From Amoebidium appalachense (lineage: Eukaryota > Ichthyosporea): 64,000 bases of DNA. Each line of letters opens with the position of its first letter. Within the stretch, counting starts at the first letter, position 1. Location of the stretch: the NCBI GenBank assembly GCA_963693365.1, contig CAVNZM010000011.1:7564001-7628000 (forward strand), written 5' to 3'. Both the position numbers and the translations under genes were made by a program. Below the pieces are notes generated by a model, which did not search any database, was not told the origin of the DNA, and saw only the letters and a list, made by a program, of their open reading frames with translations. Shown in pieces: positions 36,851 to 45,549 of this stretch.

Positions 36851-37433
36851 TGCACTTGTTTCCGTACTTGCGACGTCCATGATGCTTACAGACAAAGTGG
36901 GTGGTGACGGCGATAAGGTCTTCCGCGAGTTCATCTGTATTGGACTCGTCTGCGTGATTGAGAACCACGATTTTGACCCCATATGCTTCCAGAATCCACC
37001 ACAGCAGGTCACCGGCGAGTTGACACAGCCTGTCATTGTGGGCAACCACAATCTCTCTGACATTTCCCTTGCTTGCCTGTTCCAAAATGGACAGCAGTCC
37101 TCTGCGCTTAAAGTTGACGCCACTCCCGACATCAGTGACAATTTCGTGATTGGGACACCGTTCACGCAGATACTGAACTTGCCGGTCGAGGTCCGTGCGC
37201 TGTTTGTGGGATGAGACCCGTGCGTAGGCAACATCAACTCTGTCTGTTCGTGTGTCCGTTTCACACCCGAGCAACGTGTCAATGTCCGAGGTGTTGTACA
37301 GGCGGACATTGCCTGGTGTTCTAACAATTCGGATGCGTCCCTGGTTTGCCCATCTCCGAAGTGAGGATCCCGATACCCCGTACTTCTTTCTGGATTGAAG
37401 TCCAGATATGTACTTGGTGCCATTGTGGGGCAT
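36750..37433 (-). CDS. tnpA: IS607 serine recombinase (transposase A)
   Basis: 227 residues from the ATG at 37,433. The N-terminal MerR-like helix-turn-helix reads KKYGVSGSSLRRWANQGRIR and is followed by a wing with VRLYNTSDID. The catalytic resolvase domain begins VAYARVSSHKQRTDLDRQV, in which the Ser of RVSS is the nucleophile. AHNDRLCQLAGDLL and LNHADESNTDELAEDLI fit the usual later motifs. The 3' end overlaps the tnpB start by about 100 bases in another frame, as is common. It catalyses excision and insertion of the element. No frameshift seen. Confidence 0.88.
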   Translation of the reverse strand: MPHNGTKYISGLQSRKKYGVSGSSLRRWANQGRIRIVRTPGNVRLYNTSDIDTLLGCETDTRTDRVDVAYARVSSHKQRTDLDRQVQYLRERCPNHEIVTDVGSGVNFKRRGLLSILEQASKGNVREIVVAHNDRLCQLAGDLLWWILEAYGVKIVVLNHADESNTDELAEDLIAVTTHFVCKHHGRRKYGNKCNGTEGSGKERQKTKAHGIETHEERAETLFEGSS

Positions 37434-37639
37434 ACTATAAGGTATAGAAAATATTTGAAGTTGCCCAACATTGGCAGTTTCAGATAACAAGAATAAGTGT
37501 GCCCTTTGTGACACTTGCAGTGGGTTGTTGTTGTTGCCTTTTACAACCACCGCTCTGGACACAAGATCGAACAGCTATCAAATTGACCATATATATGACA
37601 AAGAAAAACAAGGTTGCCAAAGATCATTGTAGCAGCAAA

Positions 37640-37786
37640 TCATACCGGCACAAGGCCAGTTTGACCGTCCACCAAAGAGTGCACACGGGCGTAAGACCAT
37701 ATTCCTGCCATATCTGCGCTGCCACTTTTCATACTCGATCCTCGTGGAGTCATCACGAGCGAGCACACAGACAATTGGTCGAAACA
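37640..37786 (+). pseudogene. C2H2 zinc-finger gene, 3' part, beyond the IS607 element
   Basis: It begins with the second half of a finger (YRHKASLTVHQRVHTG) and has one full finger, CHICAATFHTRSSWSHHERAH. Placed after the broken finger at 35,372, the Cys-to-His spacing is exactly 12, the C2H2 standard, so the element cut within one finger. After HRQ the frame has no further finger. The 3' end meets the fragment at 37,813. Confidence 0.65.
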
Positions 37787-37812
37787 AGCAAAGTTGTGGA
37801 TGGCATTCCACA

Positions 37813-37990
37813 AAATTTTACCCTTACGTGCTATGTAGGTGGCACAGGTCTTGCGGAACTCGTGGGCGCGCTTCCCAGGGAGTAGGTAGATGATCTCGAG
37901 GAGGTCACGGAATGAAGCCACTGGGGTGAGCTTCCCCACTCCATTGATGCGAAGTGGGCCTCGCGGGCGAGAAGGGTGGGGGGGGATCAT
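37813..37990 (-). pseudogene. Fragment with a TPV...LLPGK...R domain
   Basis: ATG at 37,990, then NGVGKLTPVASFRDLLEIIY and LLPGKRAHEFRKTCATYIAR. From memory, a similar block (TPV, then LLPG and an Arg-rich helix) occurs in proteins of large DNA viruses and their protist hosts and normally continues into a Leu-Gly-Gly-Asp stretch. Here that part is missing and unrelated sequence follows, so this is a remnant. A TATATAAG box lies about 75 bases upstream. Family identity is tentative. Confidence 0.4.
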
Positions 37991-38131
37991 TTCTCTGAAA
38001 AATAAACAAATTTGTGTGCGCACACACAAGCATGCGCTCGGACGACACGTTGGGTGTGGCCCTGCTTATATACGCGTGCTGCACCATCCGGGGCGCAGTC
38101 GCACACACACACGCACTGCGCGATACCTGCA

Positions 38132-38650
38132 TTATTCTCTACACTGCCGCCTATTTTTCTGTACTGATTCATATAACTGCAGCGACAGAATGTCGCACCC
38201 CATGTCATGCCAAAGGAAGTCCTTCAAAAAGTCGATTCGCAGAAGGGTTGTTCGTTTTCTCTTTGCCTCCATGGGGACCGCACGTCCCTCGCTCATGCCC
38301 TCCTCCTCCGTCGGATCCCTCGGTGGCAGCAGCGACAGCGTGGTGTCCCAGCGCTCCCAGGTCAGCCGAAACGACTTGCCCCAATCCAGGTCGATGGTCA
38401 CCGCATCCCCGGCCCCCTCCAGCGGACACGTCGAAAACACAAGGTGGTTGAGTCCAGTCCTGTTCGACGTTTCCACCGACTGCAGCGGCAGCATCGTGTC
38501 CGACAGCATCGTGTCGCCCCTGCCGAGTCTTGCGTGGAGCTGTAGCGGCCGGCTTGCCACCCTCCCGGCGCCGTTCGAGTCGAACGTCATGTTGGATACA
38601 AGCAGCGACAGCCGATTGACAAATAGCTTCAGGTCCTGCTCAAAAGCCAT
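38132..38650 (-). CDS. Hypothetical protein
   Basis: 172 residues if translation starts at MAFEQDLKLF. An ATG 48 bases upstream lies only a few bases from the TATA box and is unlikely to be transcribed with a leader. The chain is mixed alpha/beta with a basic patch (MEAKRKRTTLLRIDF) near residue 130 and no membrane segment or Cys cluster. No family recognised. It has its own promoter and faces away from the fragment region at 38,700-39,063. Confidence 0.6.
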   Translation of the reverse strand: MAFEQDLKLFVNRLSLLVSNMTFDSNGAGRVASRPLQLHARLGRGDTMLSDTMLPLQSVETSNRTGLNHLVFSTCPLEGAGDAVTIDLDWGKSFRLTWERWDTTLSLLPPRDPTEEEGMSEGRAVPMEAKRKRTTLLRIDFLKDFLWHDMGCDILSLQLYESVQKNRRQCRE

Positions 38651-38700
38651 GGTCGGTTCTGGTGCAGATTCAGACTGGCAGCTCCCCGTGTCAGACACAC

Positions 38701-38712
38701 GCTTTTATACCC
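38701..38712 (-). promoter_or_regulatory. TATA box of the 38,650 gene
   Basis: Minus-strand GGGTATAAAAGC, about 50 bases before the preferred ATG. Confidence 0.6.
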
Positions 38713-38727
38713 TCCAGAGTCCCCGCC

Positions 38728-39063
38728 TGCGTCGGCGCACACTCATTCGCAAGGTGCCAGTTCTCGAGGCGCTGCATGACCACGAGTGCGCGCTTGCGTG
38801 TTTCGGCGTGTGTGTACGTGGGCCCGAATCGGAGTGTGAGGTGCTGAGCGTGCGCTGTTGCACAAGCATGTGGACCGCAGGTGTGCGACCGGGAGACATT
38901 GTGGTGGCGTGCGAGATCAAGCGCGCAGAATCAGGGTGGCGCAAGGTGTCCCTCGAGCTCGAGGAGGGTGCGTGGACCAGCAACCTGTGCGCGGCTGGGT
39001 GCAAGCGGAGAAAGTGGTTTCACAGGGGTTGTGCAGGGCAAGCGCCCAAAATTTTGGGGTAGA
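38728..39063 (+). other. Possible coding remnant
   Basis: A plus-strand open frame without a plausible start has VRPGDIVVACEIKRAESGWR and a Cys-containing end (NLCAAGCKRRKWF). Its last 100 bases recur, degraded, at 40,515-40,640. It may be the 3' part of a gene that lost its start. Low confidence. Confidence 0.25.
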
Positions 39064-39067
39064 GGTC

Positions 39068-39199
39068 ATGCCAAAACAAGGAGGTCAGTCCAAAAAGAGG
39101 GGTCACAGACGTGCAAGGAAGTACGTGTTTGCCAACGAGTTCATGCCAAAATACAGGAGACTGGTGCTCCGCCAGAGCGTGCGAGTGAAGCGTAAATGA
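39068..39199 (+). CDS. Small basic protein
   Basis: 43 residues, ATG to TGA: a Lys/Arg-rich N-terminus (KKRGHRRARKYVF) and tail (LVLRQSVRVKRK). The charge suggests nucleic acid binding, but the length is too short to classify. The start region is copied at 40,613 with a diverged end. Confidence 0.35.
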   Translation: MPKQGGQSKKRGHRRARKYVFANEFMPKYRRLVLRQSVRVKRK

Positions 39200-39200
39200 G

Positions 39201-40377
39201 TTATTGTTTGGTTTCTGCGTCCGTCGGATTGGTTTTTGCTTTAAACGGAGCCAATAGCCTCTCCATATCTTCCATCGAAACTAGCCTGCTGTACAGCACG
39301 CCAAGGTCTTGCGTCACCTCGTGCCAATCATAGAACAGGTACCCCACACGGATACGCCCTTCTTTGAACAGTGCAACCTGGTCCGTGTCTTGCACGTGTC
39401 GGATGGCAACTATGAGTGCATCGAGCCTCTGCTTCATGGCAATTCGCTGTGTTTTGCCGTTGACCTTGAACCCGTGCGGGTTGAACCGAATAAACATTGT
39501 CGGCAATTCGTGTACCGAAGCCTGGTTGAACATCCGCGCAACCTCACACGTGGTGTCATAAGCACGGTGTTGGTCCTCGTCTACCTCTACAACCAGCACA
39601 AAAGTCCCAAAGTCGTAGTACAGATCCGGACGAGTGCGCTCTCCACAATTGTTTGGTACTACTTTGTCGTGGCTGGTGGGGGGGCCTATGAGGCCTGACA
39701 CATGACGCAAAACCTTGATTTCTGGACGCGCCTCGGACCACTTGGCTCTACATGTGGATTGTGGGTCACAAGTGGCGCACAGATTTCCCCCTCTTCTTCA
39801 CGTGTGTCAGTGTGCACGCGGTGCAGAAGTAGCTCAGGTCACATAATCGGCAAAATGTCTTCCGCTTCCCATGGTGGCAGAGCTCTGTGCCTCCACAAAA
39901 CACACACCGCGCTTTTTGTTTTCCATGTTTGCAGTACCTTGTGCCCCCACACGGCCTACAGTCAAACTTGGTCTTACCATGTTTGCAAATCGCCTTTCCG
40001 TTGCATTCTTTACATCGGTCTCTCCGTTTACGATGTGGGCAGAGCGCTGGCCCTCCACAAAGCCCACAGTAGACTTTACATTTGCCATGTTTACAAAAGC
40101 TCCTCCCACCACACCGTCTGCACCTGGCTTTCGGTTTCCCATGCGGGCACAATCCTGATCCACCGCAAGGTACGCAGATATATTTGCGCCTGCCGTGGGG
40201 GCAAAAGGTTGCCCCGTTGCATGCTTTACAAAAACTCCTCTTCTTCTCATGTGGACACAGAGCAGATCCTCCACAGGTTTTGCAGTACCCTCTCGGTTTC
40301 CCGTGCTCGCATTTTCTGGTCCTAGGGCTGGGTCGGGGCTGCCTTTCGACCATACTGTCAATGTTAGCAGATGCCAT
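39201..40377 (-). CDS. Cys-His repeat plus PD-(D/E)XK endonuclease gene, broken by a frameshift
   Basis: From ATG at 40,377 the first frame codes about ten copies of a motif of the form C-x-H-G-K-x-K-x-x-C-x-x-C-G-G, a presumed zinc-binding array. This frame ends in a stop near 39,766. A second frame is open from about 39,800 and continues with two more Cys, then RPDLYYDFGT and VVEVDEDQHRAYD, then TMFIRFNPHGF. This is the endonuclease-like domain that follows such repeats in algal and giant-virus proteins. The frame change lies at a run of five G near 39,790, so a one-base indel (real or assembly error) splits one gene. It is a likely virus-type nuclease, perhaps mobile. No restoration was attempted. 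Confidence 0.7.
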
Positions 40378-40514
40378 TCTCGTTCTTAGTGACAGAAAAT
40401 ATTGAAACCTAGCAAGGCATTGGTTGGCCGCGATTAGATGCTAAATATATCTGACAGACCTGTATGGACGCGGTTATGAAATTTAAGCGCGTGGGTGGTC
40501 TTGAGAATCGCCCC

Positions 40515-40670
40515 GCATCCAGTGCGTGGACCAGCAACCTGTGCCCGGCAGGGCGTAAGAGGAGGATTATGGTTTCACTAGGAGAGGTCGCCCACAATTT
40601 TTGGGTGAACGTCATGTCAAAACGAAGAGGTCGGTGTGCTGGTGTACAGGTGGTAGGGGGGGGAGTATGT
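40515..40670 (+). pseudogene. Chimeric degraded duplicate
   Basis: The first part (TGGACCAGCAACCTGTGC onward) is a diverged copy of 38,970-39,085, including the small basic gene start. At about 40,635 it switches to GTACAGGTGGTAGGGGGG, which is the 3' end of the tail-anchored gene at 42,615. Two unrelated gene ends are thus joined. Confidence 0.55.
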
Positions 40671-40975
40671 AATTTTTATTCCTGGGCCGTACCAGGAGGA
40701 CTTCACACGAGGGTTTACACACTTTTTATTCCTGGGCCCGACAGTCCGATGAGCCATCTCAAAGCACTGGCATGGCATGACCGTAGCGCCATTCGATTGG
40801 ATATCTCGCTAGATTACGCCTCACGCGCTGATTGGTCAGCCGCGATTGGATCGTAGATATAAATTCCGATTGGATCATGTGGTTACATCTCATGGTAAGT
40901 AAATTTTGATTCCATCAGATAAATCATGTCCATCCAATCAAAACGCGACAGCTGTCAGCCTTGCCCTGCCTGGCA

Positions 40976-40986
40976 GGTATAAAATG
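40976..40986 (+). promoter_or_regulatory. TATA box of the 41,049 gene
   Basis: GGTATAAAATG, 70 bases before the ATG. CCAATCA lies 40 bases further upstream. Confidence 0.65.
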
Positions 40987-41048
40987 CCGCGACTGAGCGC
41001 TATGCTGACACTTTCCACAGTGACTCTTCCTGTTTCTCTTCACCAACA

Positions 41049-41480
41049 ATGTCCGGCACACCATCTGCAAAGGCCGGCCCTGACCCAGCCGGGCAGCCTG
41101 CCAGTCCACGGCCCCCAGGGTCATTTGCCACGTGGCCTCCCGAATGGCAGCAGTACCTGTACGAGGAGGCAAAGCGTGACCGCTACCGTGCGCGCGCCAG
41201 CGAGCGGGAGATGCAGCTCAAGTACAAGTTGCTGCACAAGAAGTACAAGCGCCTCAAGACCAGCGTGAGCCTGTACCGTATGACATGGAGGAGCCTGAAG
41301 AACCTCAGCGACCCCGAGACCTCCGCCGAGGAGTCCCCCAAGGAGGAGCGCCCCATTCGCATCTTGAGCTCCGAGGAGGAGCGCCACCACAAGAAGCCCC
41401 CCGAGAAGAAGCGCGCGCGGTCGCCCGAGGACACTTCGGTGCCCACCGAGAAGCGCAGCCGTGCTGAACACGAGGAGTAA
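41049..41480 (+). CDS. Highly charged hypothetical protein
   Basis: 143 residues, ATG to TAA, with AATAAA overlapping the stop region. It has a Pro/Ala/Gly-rich start (residues 1-35), a basic helix (YEEAKRDRYRARASEREMQL, LHKKYKRLKT) and an acidic and basic tail with KKPPEKKRARSPED, a likely nuclear localisation signal. No catalytic motif. Composition resembles small viral DNA-binding or virion core proteins, but no family is recognised. Confidence 0.65.
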   Translation: MSGTPSAKAGPDPAGQPASPRPPGSFATWPPEWQQYLYEEAKRDRYRARASEREMQLKYKLLHKKYKRLKTSVSLYRMTWRSLKNLSDPETSAEESPKEERPIRILSSEEERHHKKPPEKKRARSPEDTSVPTEKRSRAEHEE

Positions 41481-41526
41481 ATAAAAATTGCCACTTCCTC
41501 TTCCACACCTGTGTTGTGGACCGTAG

Positions 41527-41595
41527 CGCTTGCATGCATGGTGCTGCTCGTGCTGCTTGCCGCGTGCTGGCGCTCAGGGGGGGGGGGGGGTATGT
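41527..41595 (+). repeat. Copy of the 3' end of the tail-anchored gene
   Basis: GCTTGCATGCATGGTGCTGC and the following bases match 42,886-42,950, including the G run. The reading frame is not preserved. Confidence 0.6.
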
Positions 41596-41663
41596 AATTT
41601 TACCATATTTGGATCGTTGGATTTACATTGTATATTCACCCCGAAAATGTTTAAGATTTTTTG

Positions 41664-42597
41664 CTATAAGGCATGTCCCAAATTGCCCGCGTTGCTCCAG
41701 GGGGTCCCCTCGTTCCACTCATCAAGGTCCGCACCCACCCCCTCGAACTCCTGGTTGCGGTTGCGCCCGTAGGCTCTGTCAAAGACACCCTCGCGCAGTG
41801 GCAGCCCTGCTGCCTCCACCACGTGGCCGACCTCTTTGAAAAAATAGTCAAGCCAGCGCTCACCCCAATCTTCAAGTGCTGTGCTCAGGTCCTCGGTGGT
41901 TGCGCCGCCCGGGGCCATGGTGGTGGGCGCGCCGTGCGACACTCCGGCGCGGTAGGCTGACTCGAGCAGGGTCCGAGGTTTGGTCAGGGGCGGTTCTTTG
42001 ACAAGGGTCTCAAAGAGCAGTTCGGGCATAAACCAGTAGGGCCTCCTCGAGACACCGGGCGCTGTGTTTTTGGCCTCGTCCAGGTCGGGATTCCCGTATG
42101 CATTCCAAAAGACCCAACCGTCCCTGGTCTGTTTAATAATGTATTGAGGGGTTTGACGGCTGTAATTTTCATGGAAGAAATTATCATAGGGAAACAACTC
42201 AGTTCTGGGCTGGCTGAAAATGTAGATTTCATAGACGTAGGGACTAAGGGTCGTGTCGGCAGCGGGGTGAGGGTTGTCCGGACTCTCATAATCCTCGCTC
42301 TTGTAGATATCATAGATGTGTGGGCTGCTGCGGGTTGTGTTGGTAGTGGGAGGGTTGGAGTTGTACGGTACCTCATAATCCGAGGCCTTTACGCGCGTTA
42401 TGTGTTGGATTTGAAGACTCCAAAGTTCGATGTGCGGTCCTGCTATTACTACAGGAACCGCCATCCGAAGCCCCCCCCCATCGAAGAAACCACCATGTTC
42501 CTTCCGGATCCTCACCCGAGCACACCCTGTCCATGTACCTCGTCAGTGCGTCCTCCGTCTTGGCGCGCCCTACGTCCCAGCGGTTTTTAGGTTCCAT
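41664..42597 (-). CDS. Hypothetical protein with a frameshift at a G8 run
   Basis: ATG at 42,597 opens MEPKNRWDVGRAKTEDALTR. Near 42,473 the frame is lost at eight G, and a second frame carries on for about 270 codons (LRMAVPVVIAGPHIELWSLQ) to TAG at 41,664. The second part is Tyr/Pro/Asn-rich in the middle (IYDIYKSEDYESPDNPHP and a similar SPYVYEIY block) and has TALEDWGERWLDYFFKEVGH near the end. No family recognised. The position at a homopolymer suggests a sequencing or natural slippage indel in one gene. Confidence 0.55.
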
Positions 42598-42614
42598 TAG
42601 CACTGCGATGCATA

Positions 42615-42938
42615 ATGTCTGTGTGTGCTCCCCGAGTTGCTGGGGAGGGGGCGCTCCAAACTATCTCTTCGGAAGGTATGACTTCTCCGAACATTGCAAA
42701 CCTGAGATTTGACAACCCGAGTAACTCGTGGTTGCGCAGGGATGACATTGCCGCCGACCCGCACGAGTACCACCTGACCATCGACAACAACACGCGCTTC
42801 ATGCTCTACATGGGCACTTCATTGGACGACCGTGACCATGATGCACAGCTCAAGAGCGCTTCGATGTGGAGGGGCATAGCGCTTGCATGCATGGTGCTGC
42901 TCGTGCTGCTCGCTGGCGTGCTGGCGTACAGGTGGTAG
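42615..42938 (+). CDS. Small tail-anchored membrane protein
   Basis: 107 residues from ATG at 42,615. A second ATG at 42,678 would give 86. The body is soluble and polar (NIANLRFDNPSNSWLRRDDI). The last 22 residues are one membrane helix, MWRGIALACMVLLVLLAGVL, ending in AYRW before TAG. This is the plan of a tail-anchored or virion membrane protein. Fragments of its 3' end occur at 40,640 and 41,527, so it has been copied. Confidence 0.6.
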   Translation: MSVCAPRVAGEGALQTISSEGMTSPNIANLRFDNPSNSWLRRDDIAADPHEYHLTIDNNTRFMLYMGTSLDDRDHDAQLKSASMWRGIALACMVLLVLLAGVLAYRW

Positions 42939-42966
42939 GGGGGGGGGGGGGGGGGGGTAGCTCAAA

Positions 42967-42977
42967 GGTATAAAAGG
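42967..42977 (+). promoter_or_regulatory. TATA box of the helicase gene
   Basis: GGTATAAAAGG. The ATG at 42,986 is only nine bases downstream, which is too close, so the in-frame ATG at 43,016 is taken as the start. Confidence 0.65.
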
Positions 42978-43015
42978 CAGCAGGCATGCGTAAATATTTT
43001 CTCAGCATTACTATA

Positions 43016-44545
43016 ATGCAGTCACACCAACAGACTGGACAGGAGACCATGTTTGGAGGCATCGACCAGGGACGCATCAGAAAAAGGAGCAAAGAGCGCT
43101 TTGAAGCCTTTGAGTACCTCGGGGCTGATGCATATAAGGGGCTCATGATGAACCCAGCCACCTGCGAATTCAGAGAGTGGACCAGAGAGGAGGTAGAAGA
43201 ATTTATAGGCGCCAATGTTGCACACATCAGCGGGACAACCCTTTTTGTACTGAAGACGTTTGACCATGAGATCAAACAGCATGTTGCAAAGATCGTTAGC
43301 AAGCAGGAAATCTATGCAACACTTTCACTCTTTTCATTTCGGCAGCCGAATATGAAGATTGGAAAGCAATGGAAGCCCCAGCCTCCAATCAATGGGACAG
43401 AAATATTAAAAACAACAGCAATCCCTATCTACACAAAAATCATATTTGACCCGGCTGATCCTGACCCCAAAACTGGAAAACGAAAGCCAGACAACACAGA
43501 CTCAGTCTATCGTCCGTACAACATCTATCGAGGACTCCGTTTCAAGTTTGACCCGGAATATTGCCTGCGTCAAGACCTGACCAGCTCGTTTCATGAACAT
43601 GCCAGAATGGTTCTATGCAACGGCCGGGAAGACGAGTACAGCTATCTGCGAATGTGGGTTGCTCATCTGTTTCAGTACCCTGGAAGCAAACCAGGTACAG
43701 CGCTGCTGTTTGTATCTGAGCAGGGAACTGGAAAGAACGTGTGGTGGCAGGCAATCATGGACATCCTTTCACCCGAATACTATGCCTATGTCATTCACCG
43801 GGAGCATATGTCAGGGAAGTTCAACCAGCACATTGCAAATAAGCTTCTTGTGCTATGTGATGAGGTGACATGGGGTGGGTCACACGAAACAAACAACTTG
43901 ATGAAGGCGCGCATTACACAGCCGACCATGATGTTGGAAAAAAAGGGGTGCGATGCAATCAATACCAACTCCTATGAGCGGTATGTGGTCTTGTCAAACG
44001 AAGATTGGCCTGTACGAGTGGAAACAAGTGATAGGCGGTGGGCATGTTTTGGTGTCAGTCCGGAGCGAATTGGTGACCACAAATACTTCGAGGCCTTTGT
44101 GGAATATCACAGACGTCCAGAAGTGTTAGAAGCTATTTACCACGACTTCATGAGCATGCCAGACATCCCCCAAACCATGCCCAGACCTATGGATAACGAC
44201 ACTAAGATGAACATCAAATGGATCAGTCGGAGCGATGAGGCTCAATTTCTCAAGGACCTCATCTCGCACACAAACGGCTGTGAGGAGTTTGACTTCATTT
44301 ACAGTGGCTGTGCAGTTACCCCTAGAGGCTTGTTCCAGCTGTACCAAGCTTGGCACAAGATCAATGCCCGAGACACAAAACTGCCAAGCAACCGGACTTT
44401 CGGGATGGCCATCAGGAAAATCCTTGGCAAGCCGAAGACTACACTGGAAGCAAACATCTGCAGATGGCCATACCATCACCCAACTGGTGCCAGCACGAAG
44501 GCAGATTGCTATGTATTATGCCCCAGAGCCATTTCGAAGGCATGA
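43016..44545 (+). CDS. D5-like superfamily 3 helicase (DUF5906/primase-helicase type)
   Basis: 509 residues. Walker A is SEQGTGKN with Lys240, and Walker B is LLVLCDEV with Asp282-Glu283. A sensor-like segment, NSYERYVVLSNEDWP, and an Arg pair, DRRWACF, follow, as in SF3 helicases of viruses and mobile elements. The first 200 residues show no primase active site (no DxD with a following His), so the primase may be absent or separate. Residues about 408-505 form a C-terminal module (FLKDLISHTNGCEEF then LFQLYQAWHKI and FGMAIRKILGKPK) shared with two neighbours at 46,476 and 45,550. It resembles the winged-helix end of Pox_D5 proteins. Expected role: replicative unwinding. Confidence 0.85.
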   Translation: MQSHQQTGQETMFGGIDQGRIRKRSKERFEAFEYLGADAYKGLMMNPATCEFREWTREEVEEFIGANVAHISGTTLFVLKTFDHEIKQHVAKIVSKQEIYATLSLFSFRQPNMKIGKQWKPQPPINGTEILKTTAIPIYTKIIFDPADPDPKTGKRKPDNTDSVYRPYNIYRGLRFKFDPEYCLRQDLTSSFHEHARMVLCNGREDEYSYLRMWVAHLFQYPGSKPGTALLFVSEQGTGKNVWWQAIMDILSPEYYAYVIHREHMSGKFNQHIANKLLVLCDEVTWGGSHETNNLMKARITQPTMMLEKKGCDAINTNSYERYVVLSNEDWPVRVETSDRRWACFGVSPERIGDHKYFEAFVEYHRRPEVLEAIYHDFMSMPDIPQTMPRPMDNDTKMNIKWISRSDEAQFLKDLISHTNGCEEFDFIYSGCAVTPRGLFQLYQAWHKINARDTKLPSNRTFGMAIRKILGKPKTTLEANICRWPYHHPTGASTKADCYVLCPRAISKA

Positions 44546-44856
44546 GTTCTTCTCCCGACCCCTCCCGATCAATGTCCCGACGGAAACTCGATATCGGGAG
44601 ATGTCGGGAGATAACGATTGGTGTAATGTCACGTGACTTTGCAGTTTTACTAACTGATTTCTCATAGCTTCCTTATAAGGTTATTTTATCGGGGGAATCG
44701 GGAGGTCGGGGGAGGGTTAGAGCAAGAGGGGGGCCAAAAAACGGAGCCATTTGATTGGAGGGTGGGGGGGTTTTCGGGTTTTCGTAGGGAGCAACAGAGA
44801 ACCCCCGATCAGTCCAGATGGTTTATTTTTTTTATATCAAGACTTTACAGTGAAAC
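44546..44856. other. Spacer, no gene
   Basis: Contains repeated TCGGGAG words near 44,590-44,710 and a T-rich TATA-like TTTATATC at 44,830 before the zinc-finger gene. Confidence 0.5.
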
Positions 44857-45327
44857 ATGGAGGCACAGCTGGCCTTTGTGTGTGATTGGGAGACTTGTAA
44901 AATGCCTTTTGATAGCAATGCAGCACTGAAGCGTCACGCTCTCACACACCTGGGTCACCGTCCTTATGTCTGTTCATGGCCAGGGTGCTCCAGAAGATTT
45001 ACACAAAAGCAGTCATTTGAGGTTCACTATCGGCTTCATACAGGAGAAACACCATACAAGTGCAGTTGGGAGGGTTGCATTGCTGTTTTCAGATGCAAAA
45101 GCCAATTGAAAATGCACCAGTACACACACACAGATGCAAGGGCGTTTAAATGCACATGGGATGGATGTGAAGCTAACTTCAAAAGCAAAGATGCACTCGT
45201 AGTGCATTTGAATCGCCACACTGGAGATCGTCCGTATCAATGTAAGGAACCAGGCTGCAAGTTCTCGTATCGTCAGCGTGCAAGTCTCTGGTATCACGTC
45301 CGAAAACACCATACCATCACCCAATAA
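44857..45327 (+). CDS. Five-finger C2H2 zinc-finger protein
   Basis: 156 residues almost fully made of C2H2 fingers of the C-x4-C-x12-H-x3-4-H type: CDWETCKMPF, CSWPGCSRRF, CSWEGCIAVF, CTWDGCEANF and CKEPGCKFSY. HTG-type linkers include HTGETPYKC and HTGDRPYQC. This arrangement is like TFIIIA or GLI fingers and implies binding of specific DNA or RNA. The stop TAA overlaps AATAAA. It is related in plan to the gene cut by IS607 at 35,372. Confidence 0.85.
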   Translation: MEAQLAFVCDWETCKMPFDSNAALKRHALTHLGHRPYVCSWPGCSRRFTQKQSFEVHYRLHTGETPYKCSWEGCIAVFRCKSQLKMHQYTHTDARAFKCTWDGCEANFKSKDALVVHLNRHTGDRPYQCKEPGCKFSYRQRASLWYHVRKHHTITQ

Positions 45328-45387
45328 ACCTGGCACCAGTGAGCAAGCAGGTCTTGCAATATGTCTCAAACAACTTGCAAAGACACT

Positions 45388-45480
45388 GCGCGGGGCCTGG
45401 GGGGCCCGCGAGGCACGCGAGGCACGCACGGCCGGCGACACAGTGGTCTCACAGGCACACGGGGCGGGTGAGCGACGCAT
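45388..45480. repeat. GAGGCACGC element, copy 1
   Basis: GGGGCCTGGGGGGCCCGCGA, then GAGGCACGC direct repeats and CAGTGGTCTCACAGGCAC, downstream of the zinc-finger gene. Related copies are at 46,316, 47,463 and 49,646. Confidence 0.65.
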
Positions 45481-45549
45481 GCCCTCACAGCCCCTCACTG
45501 GGAATAACAACCGACTGGGGGTGATTTTTATTTTCTTGTGTTGTAAGTG

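Larger units (their letters stand above)
35370..37642 (-). mobile_element. IS607-type insertion element
   Basis: About 2.27 kb, containing a serine recombinase gene (tnpA) upstream of an overlapping tnpB gene, the classical IS607 order. Its ends are placed by the break in the zinc-finger gene: TAC at 35,367-35,369 and TAC at 37,643-37,645 are the shared edge. As known for IS607, there are no obvious terminal inverted repeats or long target duplications. An omega-type guide RNA would be expected at the tnpB 3' end (about 35,370-35,520). This is inferred and was not seen directly. Confidence 0.8.

Noticed and set aside
36521-37214. Plus-strand frames within the IS607 element
   Set aside because: Antisense shadows of tnpA and tnpB.
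37890-39062. 390-residue plus-strand frame
   Set aside because: Most of it is antisense to the 38,650 gene, which has a TATA box. Only the last part was kept, as a weak coding remnant.
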